Shown one piece after another: positions 1 to 6,791 of a stretch of 8,797 nucleotides of DNA. This DNA is from Bacteroidota bacterium. GTDB lineage: Bacteria; Bacteroidota; Bacteroidia; Bacteroidales; VadinHA17. A program made the translations under genes and the position numbers. Position 1 is the first letter of the stretch, and each line of letters opens with the position of its first letter. The notes beneath the pieces were generated by a model. It saw nothing but the letters and a program-made list of their open reading frames with translations. It was not told the origin of the DNA and did not search any database. Location of the stretch: positions 1-8,797 of the forward strand of contig DUOU01000209.1 of assembly GCA_012838685.1 (NCBI GenBank), written 5' to 3'.

Positions 1-49
1 TAATGTGTTAGTCATTGATTTTACTGGCATATATTCTATAAGTATTAAA

Positions 50-115
50 ACGAATGGAAAATAATATACGAACGTTATAAGTTAAATATATACGAATGTT
101 TTATATTTGTTTCGT
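50..115. repeat. Cluster of ACGAA-type short repeats
   Basis: ACGAATG occurs at 50-56, ACGAACG at 68-74 and ACGAATG again at 92-98. An inverted version, GTTTCGT, lies at 109-115. The two central copies extend to 16-base units (65-80 and 89-104) matching at 13 of 16 positions and offset by 24 bases. A TATATTTG sequence (102-109) fits the Bacteroidota -7 box TAnnTTTG and lies inside the cluster, so the repeats could be regulator-binding sites at a promoter. AT-richness makes chance similarity possible, and no protein can be assigned to them. Confidence 0.3.
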
Positions 116-272
116 AAATAAACCGTTGTAAGCAAGCCTGAAGAACGACCCTGCTCCGAAAAAGCAGACAGTGGAAACGAGCTCTTTGACGAATTGAAAT
201 GCCAGACACTTTATCCGACCCAAGCTTAAATTTTACCCCTCCCGCATTTTTATTTTTTTCTGCCAACGCTCA

Positions 273-333
273 TTTGGCACATTGGCAAGCCGCTCAGGCC
301 GAGCCACATACCCAAGCTTGCCAAAGAGCCAAA
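273..333. repeat. Left-flank imperfect inverted repeat
   Basis: TTTGGCACATTGGCAAGC at 273-290 pairs with GCTTGCCAAAGAGCCAAA at 316-333. The arms are 18 bases with 16 complementary positions, separated by a 25-base loop. CCCAAGCTTGCCAAAGAG (311-328) recurs at 8363-8380 beyond the operon with one change, and GCCAACGCTC (262-271) recurs exactly at 8350-8359. It could be a mobile-cassette recombination site, a folded RNA or a terminator for an upstream transcript. The copies on both sides of the operon favour a role in gene capture or dispersal, but no recombinase is visible. Confidence 0.7.
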
Positions 334-373
334 TTTTCCCCACCCGCAAGAACAGGAATTCAAAAAAAGATTG

Positions 374-381
374 TAAATTTG
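374..381 (+). promoter_or_regulatory. Candidate -7 promoter box of the operon
   Basis: TAAATTTG matches the Bacteroidota sigma-factor -7 consensus TAnnTTTG and lies 41 bases before the start codon at 423. I found no good TTTG at the expected -33 distance, so this is a half-supported promoter. It is the only such box close to the first gene and would give a leader of roughly 35 bases. Confidence 0.4.
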
Positions 382-395
382 ACAAAAAATGTCCA
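379..395. promoter_or_regulatory. Candidate operator for the XRE controller
   Basis: TTGACA (379-384) and TGTCCA (390-395) form an inverted repeat with a 5-base A-spacer. The inner GACA/TGTC halves are perfect and the next pair outward is mismatched. It overlaps the end of the TAAATTTG box and covers the probable transcription start, which is where a dimeric XRE repressor would block initiation. Controller proteins of restriction-modification systems commonly bind such palindromes near their own promoter. No second copy was found next to it. The site is short, so this remains a prediction. Confidence 0.35.
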
Positions 396-422
396 GATTG
401 GATTTTCAAGAAAAATAAGGAA

Positions 423-764
423 ATGACTATTAAAGAATCCTTCGGAGAACATATTAGGAAGTTAAGGGAAGAAAATGGGCTTCCTCTAAGAAAAGTTGCT
501 GCTGTACTGGACATAGACCCGTCAACGCTTAGCAAGATTGAAAGAGGAGAACGGTCTGCGAATAAGGAAATGATCCCTGTTTTAGCAGAACTTTTTAAAG
601 AAGATACAGAAACACTTGGTTTGATTTTGCTCAGTGACAAAGTGGCCTACGATTTAATGCAGGAGGAAAACCCAAATGAAATCCTTAAAGTAGCGGAGGA
701 GAAAATCAAGTATTTAAAAACCAAAAGCCATCAGCAAGGCAAATTAGATTTTGACAAGCAATGA
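423..764 (+). CDS. XRE-family HTH regulator, probable R-M controller protein
   Basis: A 113-residue DNA-binding protein with a Cro/C1-type helix-turn-helix at about residues 7-59. It shows the typical pattern of a leading helix (IRKLREENGL), the scaffold and recognition helices around PLRKVAAVLDIDPSTLSKIERG, and a closing helix (MIPVLAELF). Residues 60-113 form a charged helical tail ending in a Lys-rich segment, which may mediate dimerisation. The frame is open upstream to an ATG at 282, but that extension would translate the inverted repeat, whereas the ATG at 423 lies a few residues before the HTH fold. The stop overlaps the next start by four bases (ATGA, 761-764). Small XRE proteins in front of restriction genes usually act as controller proteins that time or limit endonuclease expression. 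I infer the same role here, possibly extending to the downstream TIR-APAZ and Argonaute genes. The HTH assignment is firm; the controller role is inferred from position. Confidence 0.88.
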   Translation: MTIKESFGEHIRKLREENGLPLRKVAAVLDIDPSTLSKIERGERSANKEMIPVLAELFKEDTETLGLILLSDKVAYDLMQEENPNEILKVAEEKIKYLKTKSHQQGKLDFDKQ

Positions 765-3700
765 CCATTCAAGAACTTGTAGAAAAATATCGTTCGGACA
801 GAATAAGTTGCCTTAAAACAACTTACAATGAAACGCAAGTGCGTAACGACTTTATTGATCCGCTTTTGAAGTGTCTTGGATGGGATGTGGACAATAATAA
901 AGGAAAAACGCAATTCCTGAGAGATGTTATTCAGGAAGAATATATTGAGGTAGAAGACGAAACAACCAAAAAAAATCCCGATTACACATTACGTATCAAT
1001 GGCACCAGAAAACTATTTGTAGAGGTCAAAAAACCTTCGGTTAACATTTTAAAATCTGCCAAAGCTGCTTTTCAAACGAGAAGATACGGCTGGAACGCCA
1101 ACCTTGGTATTTCGATTCTAACCAATTTTGAACACCTTATTATCTATGATTGCAGGTTTAAACCGGATGTTTCGGAAAATGAACAAGTAGCCCGGATCAG
1201 AATTTTCTGTTTTGAAGAATATGTTGATGCCTTTGACGAGATTCAGCAACTGGTATCGTTTAATTCTGCAAATTCCGGTCAATTAGATGACCTGTTTTCC
1301 ATTTATGAGCGAAAAGGACAAACTTTTGATGACTATTTCTTAAAACAAATAGAAGATTGGCGGCAAAAATTAGCCATTACTGCTATTGAGAAAAATGAAA
1401 GCTTAGATGATGAAGACATCAACTTTTTGATTCAAAGGTTACTTAACCGGATTATCTTCCTGAGAATTTGTGAAGACCGAACGATCGAAAAGTTTGAAAC
1501 GCTGAAAAATATTAAAAGCTATGATGAACTGAAACAGCTTTTTCAACAGTCTGATAAGAAATTTAACTCTGGCCTGTTCAATTTTATTGAAGATACGCTT
1601 TCGCTCAAAATTGACATTGACTCTGAAGTGCTAATCGAGATTTTCAATGAACTCTATTATCCATTAAGTCCCTATGATTTTTCAGTTGTTGACCCGACAA
1701 TTTTAAGCCAGATTTACGAAAGGTTTTTAGGAAGCCGCATTGTCCTTGAAGAAGGAAGGCAACTCTCCATTCTGGAAGAACCGGAAGTTTCTGCATCTAA
1801 TGGTGTTGTACCGACTCCTAAACTCATTGTAGAACAAATTATAAAAGACACCTTGTCTCCTTTAACGACAGGGAAAACCTTTGCTGAGCTAAGCACAATC
1901 AAAGTCGCAGATATATGCTGTGGTTCGGGAACCTTCCTTATTTCTGCTTATGATTTCATGCAGCAAACATTCCTGGAAAAACTGATTGAAGAAGATGCAA
2001 ATAACAAGGATTTGATCTACCAACTGGATGAAACCACACTTGCACTTACCCTTAAAGCTAAGCGAAACATTCTTGAGCAAAATATTTATGGTGTAGACAT
2101 AAACCCCTATGCCACCGAAGTATCCGAATTCAGTTTGCTGTTGAAACTTTTAGAGGGAAAAAATAAAGCAACGGTTGATAACTTTATTGATCAATATACA
2201 GAAAAAGTTCTACCAAGTCTCAAAGGAAATATTAAGTGTGGAAACTCACTCGTTGATTCTAAGTTCTTTGAGTTTATGCCAGAGGCACTTGAAAACGACC
2301 AACTGCTGCATAATGTAAAACCATTTGATTGGGAAATAGAATTTCCATTTTTGAAAGATACAAAAGGTTTTGATGCTATCATTGGCAATCCTCCTTACGT
2401 ACGAATTCAAAATCTTGTAAAATATGCTCCTGAGGAAATTAAATACTATCAATCAGGTGTCTCTGGGTACAGTGTTGCTAAAAAGGAGACCATTGATAAA
2501 TACTATGTCTTTATTCAACGAGCCATTGTCTTATTAAATGCAAATGGATTGCTTGGTTACATAGTGCCGCACAAATTTTTCCTTATCAAAGGAGGCAAAG
2601 CATTACGGGAGTTTATAACAGCCAATAGTCAAATTTCAAAAATCACCCACTTTGGGGTTACACAGGTATTCCCGGATCGCTCGACATACACGGCTATCTT
2701 AATTCTCCAAAAAACGAAAAAGCCAGATTTTCAGTTTAAGCGAGTTAGAAAAATCACGCCTGAATCGCTTGAGAAAAAAGATGCCTTTGTTTCATACCGA
2801 ACAGATGCTTTCAATACTGATCCATGGATATTCCTTTCACCGGATACAGAAACAGTCTTTAACAAGCTTCGTTCTGAACAGTCTGTACCATTAAAAGAAT
2901 TAGCGGAAATTTGTGTTGGGTTACAAACCAGTGCTGATAAGATTTACATTTTTGTGCCGGAAAGTGAAACATCAAATACATATAGATTTACCAAAAGTGG
3001 AAAACAATGGGAAGTTGAAAAAAACATCTGCCTCCCGGCTATTTATGACTTGTCATTTGGCTTATTCGATACCATATCAGCCAATGCCCTGATTATATTT
3101 CCTTATTTAGTTGAAAATGATGGAGCAAGTTTATACAGCGAAGAGTACTTTGAAAATAACTTTCCGCTTGCCTGGGCTTATTTGAGCGAGTATAAATCGC
3201 AATTAGAGAAAAGAAGTTTACAAGGGAACAATCCCAAATGGTATCAATTTGGACGTTCTCAAAGCCTGACAAGATTCCATAATACGCCAAAACTTGTTTG
3301 GTCGGTTTTAGCAACCAGCCCACCCTATGCTCTTGACAATAGTGATCTTCAATTTACTGGTGGAGGAAACGGTCCTTATTATGCATTAATAAACCGGTCA
3401 GATTATTCACTGCTTTACTTCCTTGGTATTTTATCACATCCTCTGTTTGAAAATATGGTCAAAGCTGGTGCAAGTGAATTTAGAGGGGCTTATTATTCTC
3501 ATGGCAAGCAGTTTATTGAAAATATTCCTATTCGACAAGTTGATCTCGACAATTCTTCGGAAAAAGAGTCGTATACCACGATCGTTAGATTGGTTGAAAG
3601 CCTAATCAAAACGAAAGCACAACTCAAAAGTGCAGCTTACGGCTCAAAAAGAACAGTGCTCCAAAGAAAAGCGGACACACTCTTTGATCAATTAATTCAA

Positions 3701-3793
3701 ACCATCAACCTTTTGTATGGGATCAGTGAGGAAGAATTTAGCCTAGTTATGAATGATGATATGTTCACCACAGAATTAGCAATAGAAGAATAA
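761..3793 (+). CDS. Eco57I-like type IIG restriction enzyme/adenine-N6 methyltransferase
   Basis: A 1010-residue single-chain enzyme with nuclease, methylase and specificity parts. The N-terminal nuclease domain (about 1-160) carries P73-D74, thirteen residues, then E88-V-K90. This PD-(D/E)xK motif has the same spacing as the PDx13EAK centre of Eco57I. A helical linker follows (about 170-340). The gamma-type methylase core has a motif X-like segment (VVPTP, 349-353), SAM-binding motif I (ADICCGSGTFL, 383-393), motif II (YGVDINPYA, 443-451) and catalytic motif IV NPPY (543-546), the signature of adenine-N6 methylation. Residues from about 700 to 925 resemble a TaqI-type target-recognition domain (VGLQTSADKIYIF at 719-731; FRGAYYSHGKQF at 907-918). 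The length is close to Eco57I (about 1000 residues). It should cut outside an asymmetric site and methylate one strand, but the target cannot be read from the sequence. It overlaps the regulator by 4 bases and the next methylase by 1. Motif I has Cys-Cys where Ala/Pro-Cys is usual, probably tolerated. There is no helicase region, so it is not a type I HsdR. Confidence 0.92.
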   Translation: MTIQELVEKYRSDRISCLKTTYNETQVRNDFIDPLLKCLGWDVDNNKGKTQFLRDVIQEEYIEVEDETTKKNPDYTLRINGTRKLFVEVKKPSVNILKSAKAAFQTRRYGWNANLGISILTNFEHLIIYDCRFKPDVSENEQVARIRIFCFEEYVDAFDEIQQLVSFNSANSGQLDDLFSIYERKGQTFDDYFLKQIEDWRQKLAITAIEKNESLDDEDINFLIQRLLNRIIFLRICEDRTIEKFETLKNIKSYDELKQLFQQSDKKFNSGLFNFIEDTLSLKIDIDSEVLIEIFNELYYPLSPYDFSVVDPTILSQIYERFLGSRIVLEEGRQLSILEEPEVSASNGVVPTPKLIVEQIIKDTLSPLTTGKTFAELSTIKVADICCGSGTFLISAYDFMQQTFLEKLIEEDANNKDLIYQLDETTLALTLKAKRNILEQNIYGVDINPYATEVSEFSLLLKLLEGKNKATVDNFIDQYTEKVLPSLKGNIKCGNSLVDSKFFEFMPEALENDQLLHNVKPFDWEIEFPFLKDTKGFDAIIGNPPYVRIQNLVKYAPEEIKYYQSGVSGYSVAKKETIDKYYVFIQRAIVLLNANGLLGYIVPHKFFLIKGGKALREFITANSQISKITHFGVTQVFPDRSTYTAILILQKTKKPDFQFKRVRKITPESLEKKDAFVSYRTDAFNTDPWIFLSPDTETVFNKLRSEQSVPLKELAEICVGLQTSADKIYIFVPESETSNTYRFTKSGKQWEVEKNICLPAIYDLSFGLFDTISANALIIFPYLVENDGASLYSEEYFENNFPLAWAYLSEYKSQLEKRSLQGNNPKWYQFGRSQSLTRFHNTPKLVWSVLATSPPYALDNSDLQFTGGGNGPYYALINRSDYSLLYFLGILSHPLFENMVKAGASEFRGAYYSHGKQFIENIPIRQVDLDNSSEKESYTTIVRLVESLIKTKAQLKSAAYGSKRTVLQRKADTLFDQLIQTINLLYGISEEEFSLVMNDDMFTTELAIEE

Positions 3794-5442
3794 TGGGACA
3801 GGTAAAAGAAAACATAAGTGCTCAAAAGTTAAGAGGTGGTTATTATACTCCTCAGGCTATTGCTGACTTTTTATGCCAATGGAGTATTGACAAAAACACC
3901 AAACGAATTTTAGAGCCGAGTTGTGGTGATGGTAATTTTATTGAATCTGCTATACTGCGGTTCAAAGAACTGGGGATTGAAGAGGAAGATTTAAAAGGCC
4001 GGATAAAAGGGATTGAATTATTGGAAGAAGAATCAATGAAAGCCAAAGCCAGAGCAGCCAACTTGGGTCTGAATTCCAATACCATTGTTAACAATGACTT
4101 TTTCCATTACATCAGCAGTAATGGAGTTGAAAAATATGATGCGGTCATTGGCAACCCTCCTTTCATCCGATATCAAAGCTTTCCTGAAGAACACCGAAAG
4201 CTGGCCATTGAAATGATGCAGAATCTTGGCTTGAATCCCAATAAACTGACCAATATCTGGGTTCCCTTTTTAGTCGTTTCCGCTTCCTTATTGAAGGATA
4301 ATGGCAGAATGGCTATGGTGATTCCAGCCGAACTGTTTCAGGTGAAATATGCAGCGGAAACAAGGGTTTTTCTCTCTAAGTTTTTTGACCGTATTACCAT
4401 TATCACCTTCAAGAAATTGGTATTTGCGAATATTCAGCAAGAAGTTGTGTTGTTGCTTTGTGAAAAGAAAGTACAGCATGGAAAAGGAGTAAGGGTAATA
4501 GAATGTGAAAATCTTGAGGAGCTGAAGTCGATCAACTTCAAGGCAATCAACAGTTCCAATGTGAAGCCTATAGATCACACGACAGAAAAATGGACAAAGT
4601 ACTTCCTAAATGAGGATGAAATCAATCTTTTAAGAAGGTTGAAAAAAGATAAGCGAGTTACCACTTGTGGTGACATCATGGAAGTAGATGTTGGTTTGGT
4701 AACAGGTAGAAACGAATTTTTCATGATGAAAGAGGAGCAAGTTAAGGAATGGAAATTGAAAAAATATACCATTCCGGTGGCCAGTAAATCCAATCAATTG
4801 AAGGGCATTACATTTTCTGAAAAGGATTTTTCTGACAATTCCAAAGCACAAAATGCAATCCATTTGTTTATCCCTCCCAACGAAGATTTTGAGAAGTTGC
4901 CGAAGATCTGCCAAAAGTATATTGAGCATGGTGAACGACAAGGATTTAATACCGGCTACAAAACCCGGATAAGAAAACGCTGGTATATCACTCCTTCCTT
5001 ATGGGTACCAGATGCTTTTGCATTGCGACAGGTAGGAGATTATCCCAAGCTCATTTTGAACGAAACCGGAGCATCTTCTACAGATACGATACACAGGGTC
5101 AGGTTTAAGGAAGGCATAAATAGGAATATTGCGGCCATTTCATTTCTCAACTCACTTTCGTTTGCCTTTTCAGAAATCACCGGACGAAGCTATGGGGGTG
5201 GTGTAATGACTTTTGAACCCACAGAGATTGAAGAAATACAAATTCCCGTTTTATCTGATTTAGATATAGAATTTGACCAGGTGGATGCTCTGATTCGTCA
5301 GCGAAAAATTGAACAGGTATTGGATATGGTGGATGATGCTTTATTGATCAAACATCATGGGTTCTCAAAAGCTGAGGTGGACATTTTGAGAGGAATTTGG
5401 AAGAAATTGTCGCAACGGAGAAACAATAGGAAAAGGAAATGA
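3793..5442 (+). CDS. Companion adenine-N6 DNA methyltransferase (M.Eco57I-like)
   Basis: A 549-residue stand-alone methyltransferase. All gamma-class motifs are present in order: motif X RGGYYTP (14-20), SAM-binding motif I LEPSCGDGNF (40-49), motif II around GIELLEEE (73-80), NNDFF (100-104) and catalytic NPPF (121-124). The C-terminal half should be the target-recognition domain and contains VGLVTGRNEFF (300-310) and GRSYGGGVMTFEP (464-476), patterns seen in TaqI/PaeR7I-type methylases. There is no nuclease motif. Its size matches M.Eco57I (about 544 residues), and its place directly after a type IIG enzyme matches that system, where the extra methylase protects both strands of an asymmetric site. 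The likely role is therefore host protection at the site recognised by the upstream enzyme. The start overlaps the upstream stop by one base (TAATG) and its stop overlaps the TIR-APAZ start by four. The last 20 residues are rich in Arg/Lys. The enzyme class is secure; shared specificity with its neighbour is inferred. Confidence 0.92.
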   Translation: MGQVKENISAQKLRGGYYTPQAIADFLCQWSIDKNTKRILEPSCGDGNFIESAILRFKELGIEEEDLKGRIKGIELLEEESMKAKARAANLGLNSNTIVNNDFFHYISSNGVEKYDAVIGNPPFIRYQSFPEEHRKLAIEMMQNLGLNPNKLTNIWVPFLVVSASLLKDNGRMAMVIPAELFQVKYAAETRVFLSKFFDRITIITFKKLVFANIQQEVVLLLCEKKVQHGKGVRVIECENLEELKSINFKAINSSNVKPIDHTTEKWTKYFLNEDEINLLRRLKKDKRVTTCGDIMEVDVGLVTGRNEFFMMKEEQVKEWKLKKYTIPVASKSNQLKGITFSEKDFSDNSKAQNAIHLFIPPNEDFEKLPKICQKYIEHGERQGFNTGYKTRIRKRWYITPSLWVPDAFALRQVGDYPKLILNETGASSTDTIHRVRFKEGINRNIAAISFLNSLSFAFSEITGRSYGGGVMTFEPTEIEEIQIPVLSDLDIEFDQVDALIRQRKIEQVLDMVDDALLIKHHGFSKAEVDILRGIWKKLSQRRNNRKRK

Positions 5443-6791
5443 GAAATAAAATTTTCATAAGCCACGCCACACCGGATGATGATGACTTCACAAGATGGTT
5501 GTCTCTGAAGCTTATTGGTTTGGGCTATGTTGTTTGGTGTGATATTCTTTTTCTGGACAAAGGAGTTGATTTTTGGAGCAATATTGAAAAGGAGATCAGG
5601 GAAAACACATGCAAATTTTTAATCGTATCGTCAACTCTCGGTAACCAACGAGAAGGTGTGCTAAAAGAATTGGCTGTTGCCACCAAAGTTAAGAAGCAAT
5701 TAAAAGATGATTCTTTCATTATTCCATTAGCCATTGATGAAACGCTTTCTTATGATGATATCAATATTGAAATTGTTCGCTTGAACGCTATTGATTTTAA
5801 AAAGTCATGGGCAAAGGGGTTACAAGATTTGTTGGGAGCATTTGAAAAGCATAATGTACCAAAAAATCCACCCGACCCGTCAAAGAGCAACCTATTATAT
5901 CAGCAAATTTTTATTCATGATAAAGGTGTAATCGAAAAAGAAGAAACGTATGATTCGAACTGGTTTCCAATTACTTCATTTCCCCAAGAACTAAGATTTC
6001 ATAAATACGAATGGAGGCTACCTAAAAACTTTGATGTAAGAACCCTCACCTTTCCTGCCATACGCTTCAAACAATACCTGTGTACGTTTGCATGGGAATA
6101 TGACTTTATGCATCAACTTCCTAAAACGGAGACCTACGATAGTAATGAATCCATCTGCATACCAACTGCTGATATACTATCAGGAGAATATGATTCAGAT
6201 TTTATCAGAAATTATGAATGTAAAAGGCTTATTGTACAGCTTATCAATAAGGGATTTGAGTTACAAATGAAACAAAAGGAAGTTCGTAAATATGAAATGT
6301 CAAATAAAATCGCTTACTGGATTGAAAAGGGCAAAATAGATAAAGATAAGTTTGAGAAAGTTCAGTTAGTTGGCAAGCAGAAAGATAAGAACTGGCACTT
6401 TACTATTTCTGGAGCAGGGAAATTATATCCCGTCCATGTAATAATCATTTCGTCACATATTTTCTTTACTACAAACGGCACTGACCTTATCGAATCTAAA
6501 AACATTCAACACTCATCTCGTAGAAGACAAGGCAAAAACTGGTGGAATGATAAATGGAGGGAAAAGCTATTGGCTTTCGTAAAATACATCTCTGATGATG
6601 AACTGTCATTCCATTTGGAAATGGGAAGTGAGGAAAAGATCATTGTCTCAAATGAACCAATGAGATTTTGTGGCAAACGCAGCTATGTCAACCCCTCCGA
6701 GAATAATTTGGATGATGAATCCGAATTGGCAGATATTAATGATTATGAAGATGAAATTGAGGAAGCAGATGAATTTGAAGAAATTGAATGA
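5439..6791 (+). CDS. TIR-APAZ protein, NADase effector subunit of SPARTA
   Basis: A 450-residue two-domain protein. Residues 1 to about 135 are a TIR domain: the opening strand IFISHA (5-10), GYVVWCD (29-35), the FW-containing helix (DFWSNIEKEI, 44-53) and E77 in LKELA (75-79), where the catalytic glutamate of TIR NADases is expected. A Pro-rich linker (about 140-148) leads into an APAZ region (about 150-420), the domain that docks onto short Argonautes in place of their missing N and PAZ domains. The last 30 residues (421-450) are strongly acidic, with 17 Asp/Glu. Structural work on Maribacter SPARTA reported that the C-terminal tail takes part in autoinhibition, so this tail may occupy the nucleic-acid channel until a guide and target bind. 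In SPARTA, target recognition drives oligomerisation and NAD(P)+ hydrolysis, causing growth arrest or death. The gene overlaps the methylase before it and the Argonaute after it by four bases each. Its 450-residue length agrees with my recollection of the characterised family members. Confidence 0.93.
   Translation: MRNKIFISHATPDDDDFTRWLSLKLIGLGYVVWCDILFLDKGVDFWSNIEKEIRENTCKFLIVSSTLGNQREGVLKELAVATKVKKQLKDDSFIIPLAIDETLSYDDINIEIVRLNAIDFKKSWAKGLQDLLGAFEKHNVPKNPPDPSKSNLLYQQIFIHDKGVIEKEETYDSNWFPITSFPQELRFHKYEWRLPKNFDVRTLTFPAIRFKQYLCTFAWEYDFMHQLPKTETYDSNESICIPTADILSGEYDSDFIRNYECKRLIVQLINKGFELQMKQKEVRKYEMSNKIAYWIEKGKIDKDKFEKVQLVGKQKDKNWHFTISGAGKLYPVHVIIISSHIFFTTNGTDLIESKNIQHSSRRRQGKNWWNDKWREKLLAFVKYISDDELSFHLEMGSEEKIIVSNEPMRFCGKRSYVNPSENNLDDESELADINDYEDEIEEADEFEEIE

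Larger units (their letters stand above)
1..422. other. Gene-free left flank upstream of the defence operon
   Basis: I see no credible coding sequence here. The first 120 bases are very AT-rich and carry several ACGAA-type short repeats. Bases 121-260 are mixed in composition and contain a small hairpin (CTGCT at 151-155 pairing with AGCAG at 163-167), which has no T-run and so is a poor terminator candidate. Bases 262-333 hold a long inverted repeat related to the one beyond the operon's 3' end. The last 50 bases carry a candidate promoter. Open frames crossing this stretch look like accidental translations of the repeat, with low-complexity, Ala/Pro-rich products. Confidence 0.6.

Noticed and set aside
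151..167. A small hairpin (CTGCT/AGCAG) as a terminator
   Set aside because: The stem is only five pairs and no T-run follows, so there is no good support for an intrinsic terminator.
282..422. A 47-residue N-terminal extension of the HTH regulator
   Set aside because: The extension would be encoded by the inverted repeat and the candidate promoter and operator. The ATG at 423 lies a few residues before the HTH fold, as expected for small XRE proteins.
199..426. A 75-residue open frame in the left flank
   Set aside because: It is a translation of the inverted repeat, rich in Ala, Gln and Pro with no domain pattern. It runs across the candidate promoter into the regulator start, so it is most likely accidental.
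761..3793. Type I HsdR or BREX PglX as the identity of the 1010-residue protein
   Set aside because: There are no helicase motifs as in HsdR. An N-terminal PDx13EVK nuclease fused to NPPY methylase motifs, followed by a separate methylase gene, fits Eco57I-type enzymes. No other BREX genes are present.
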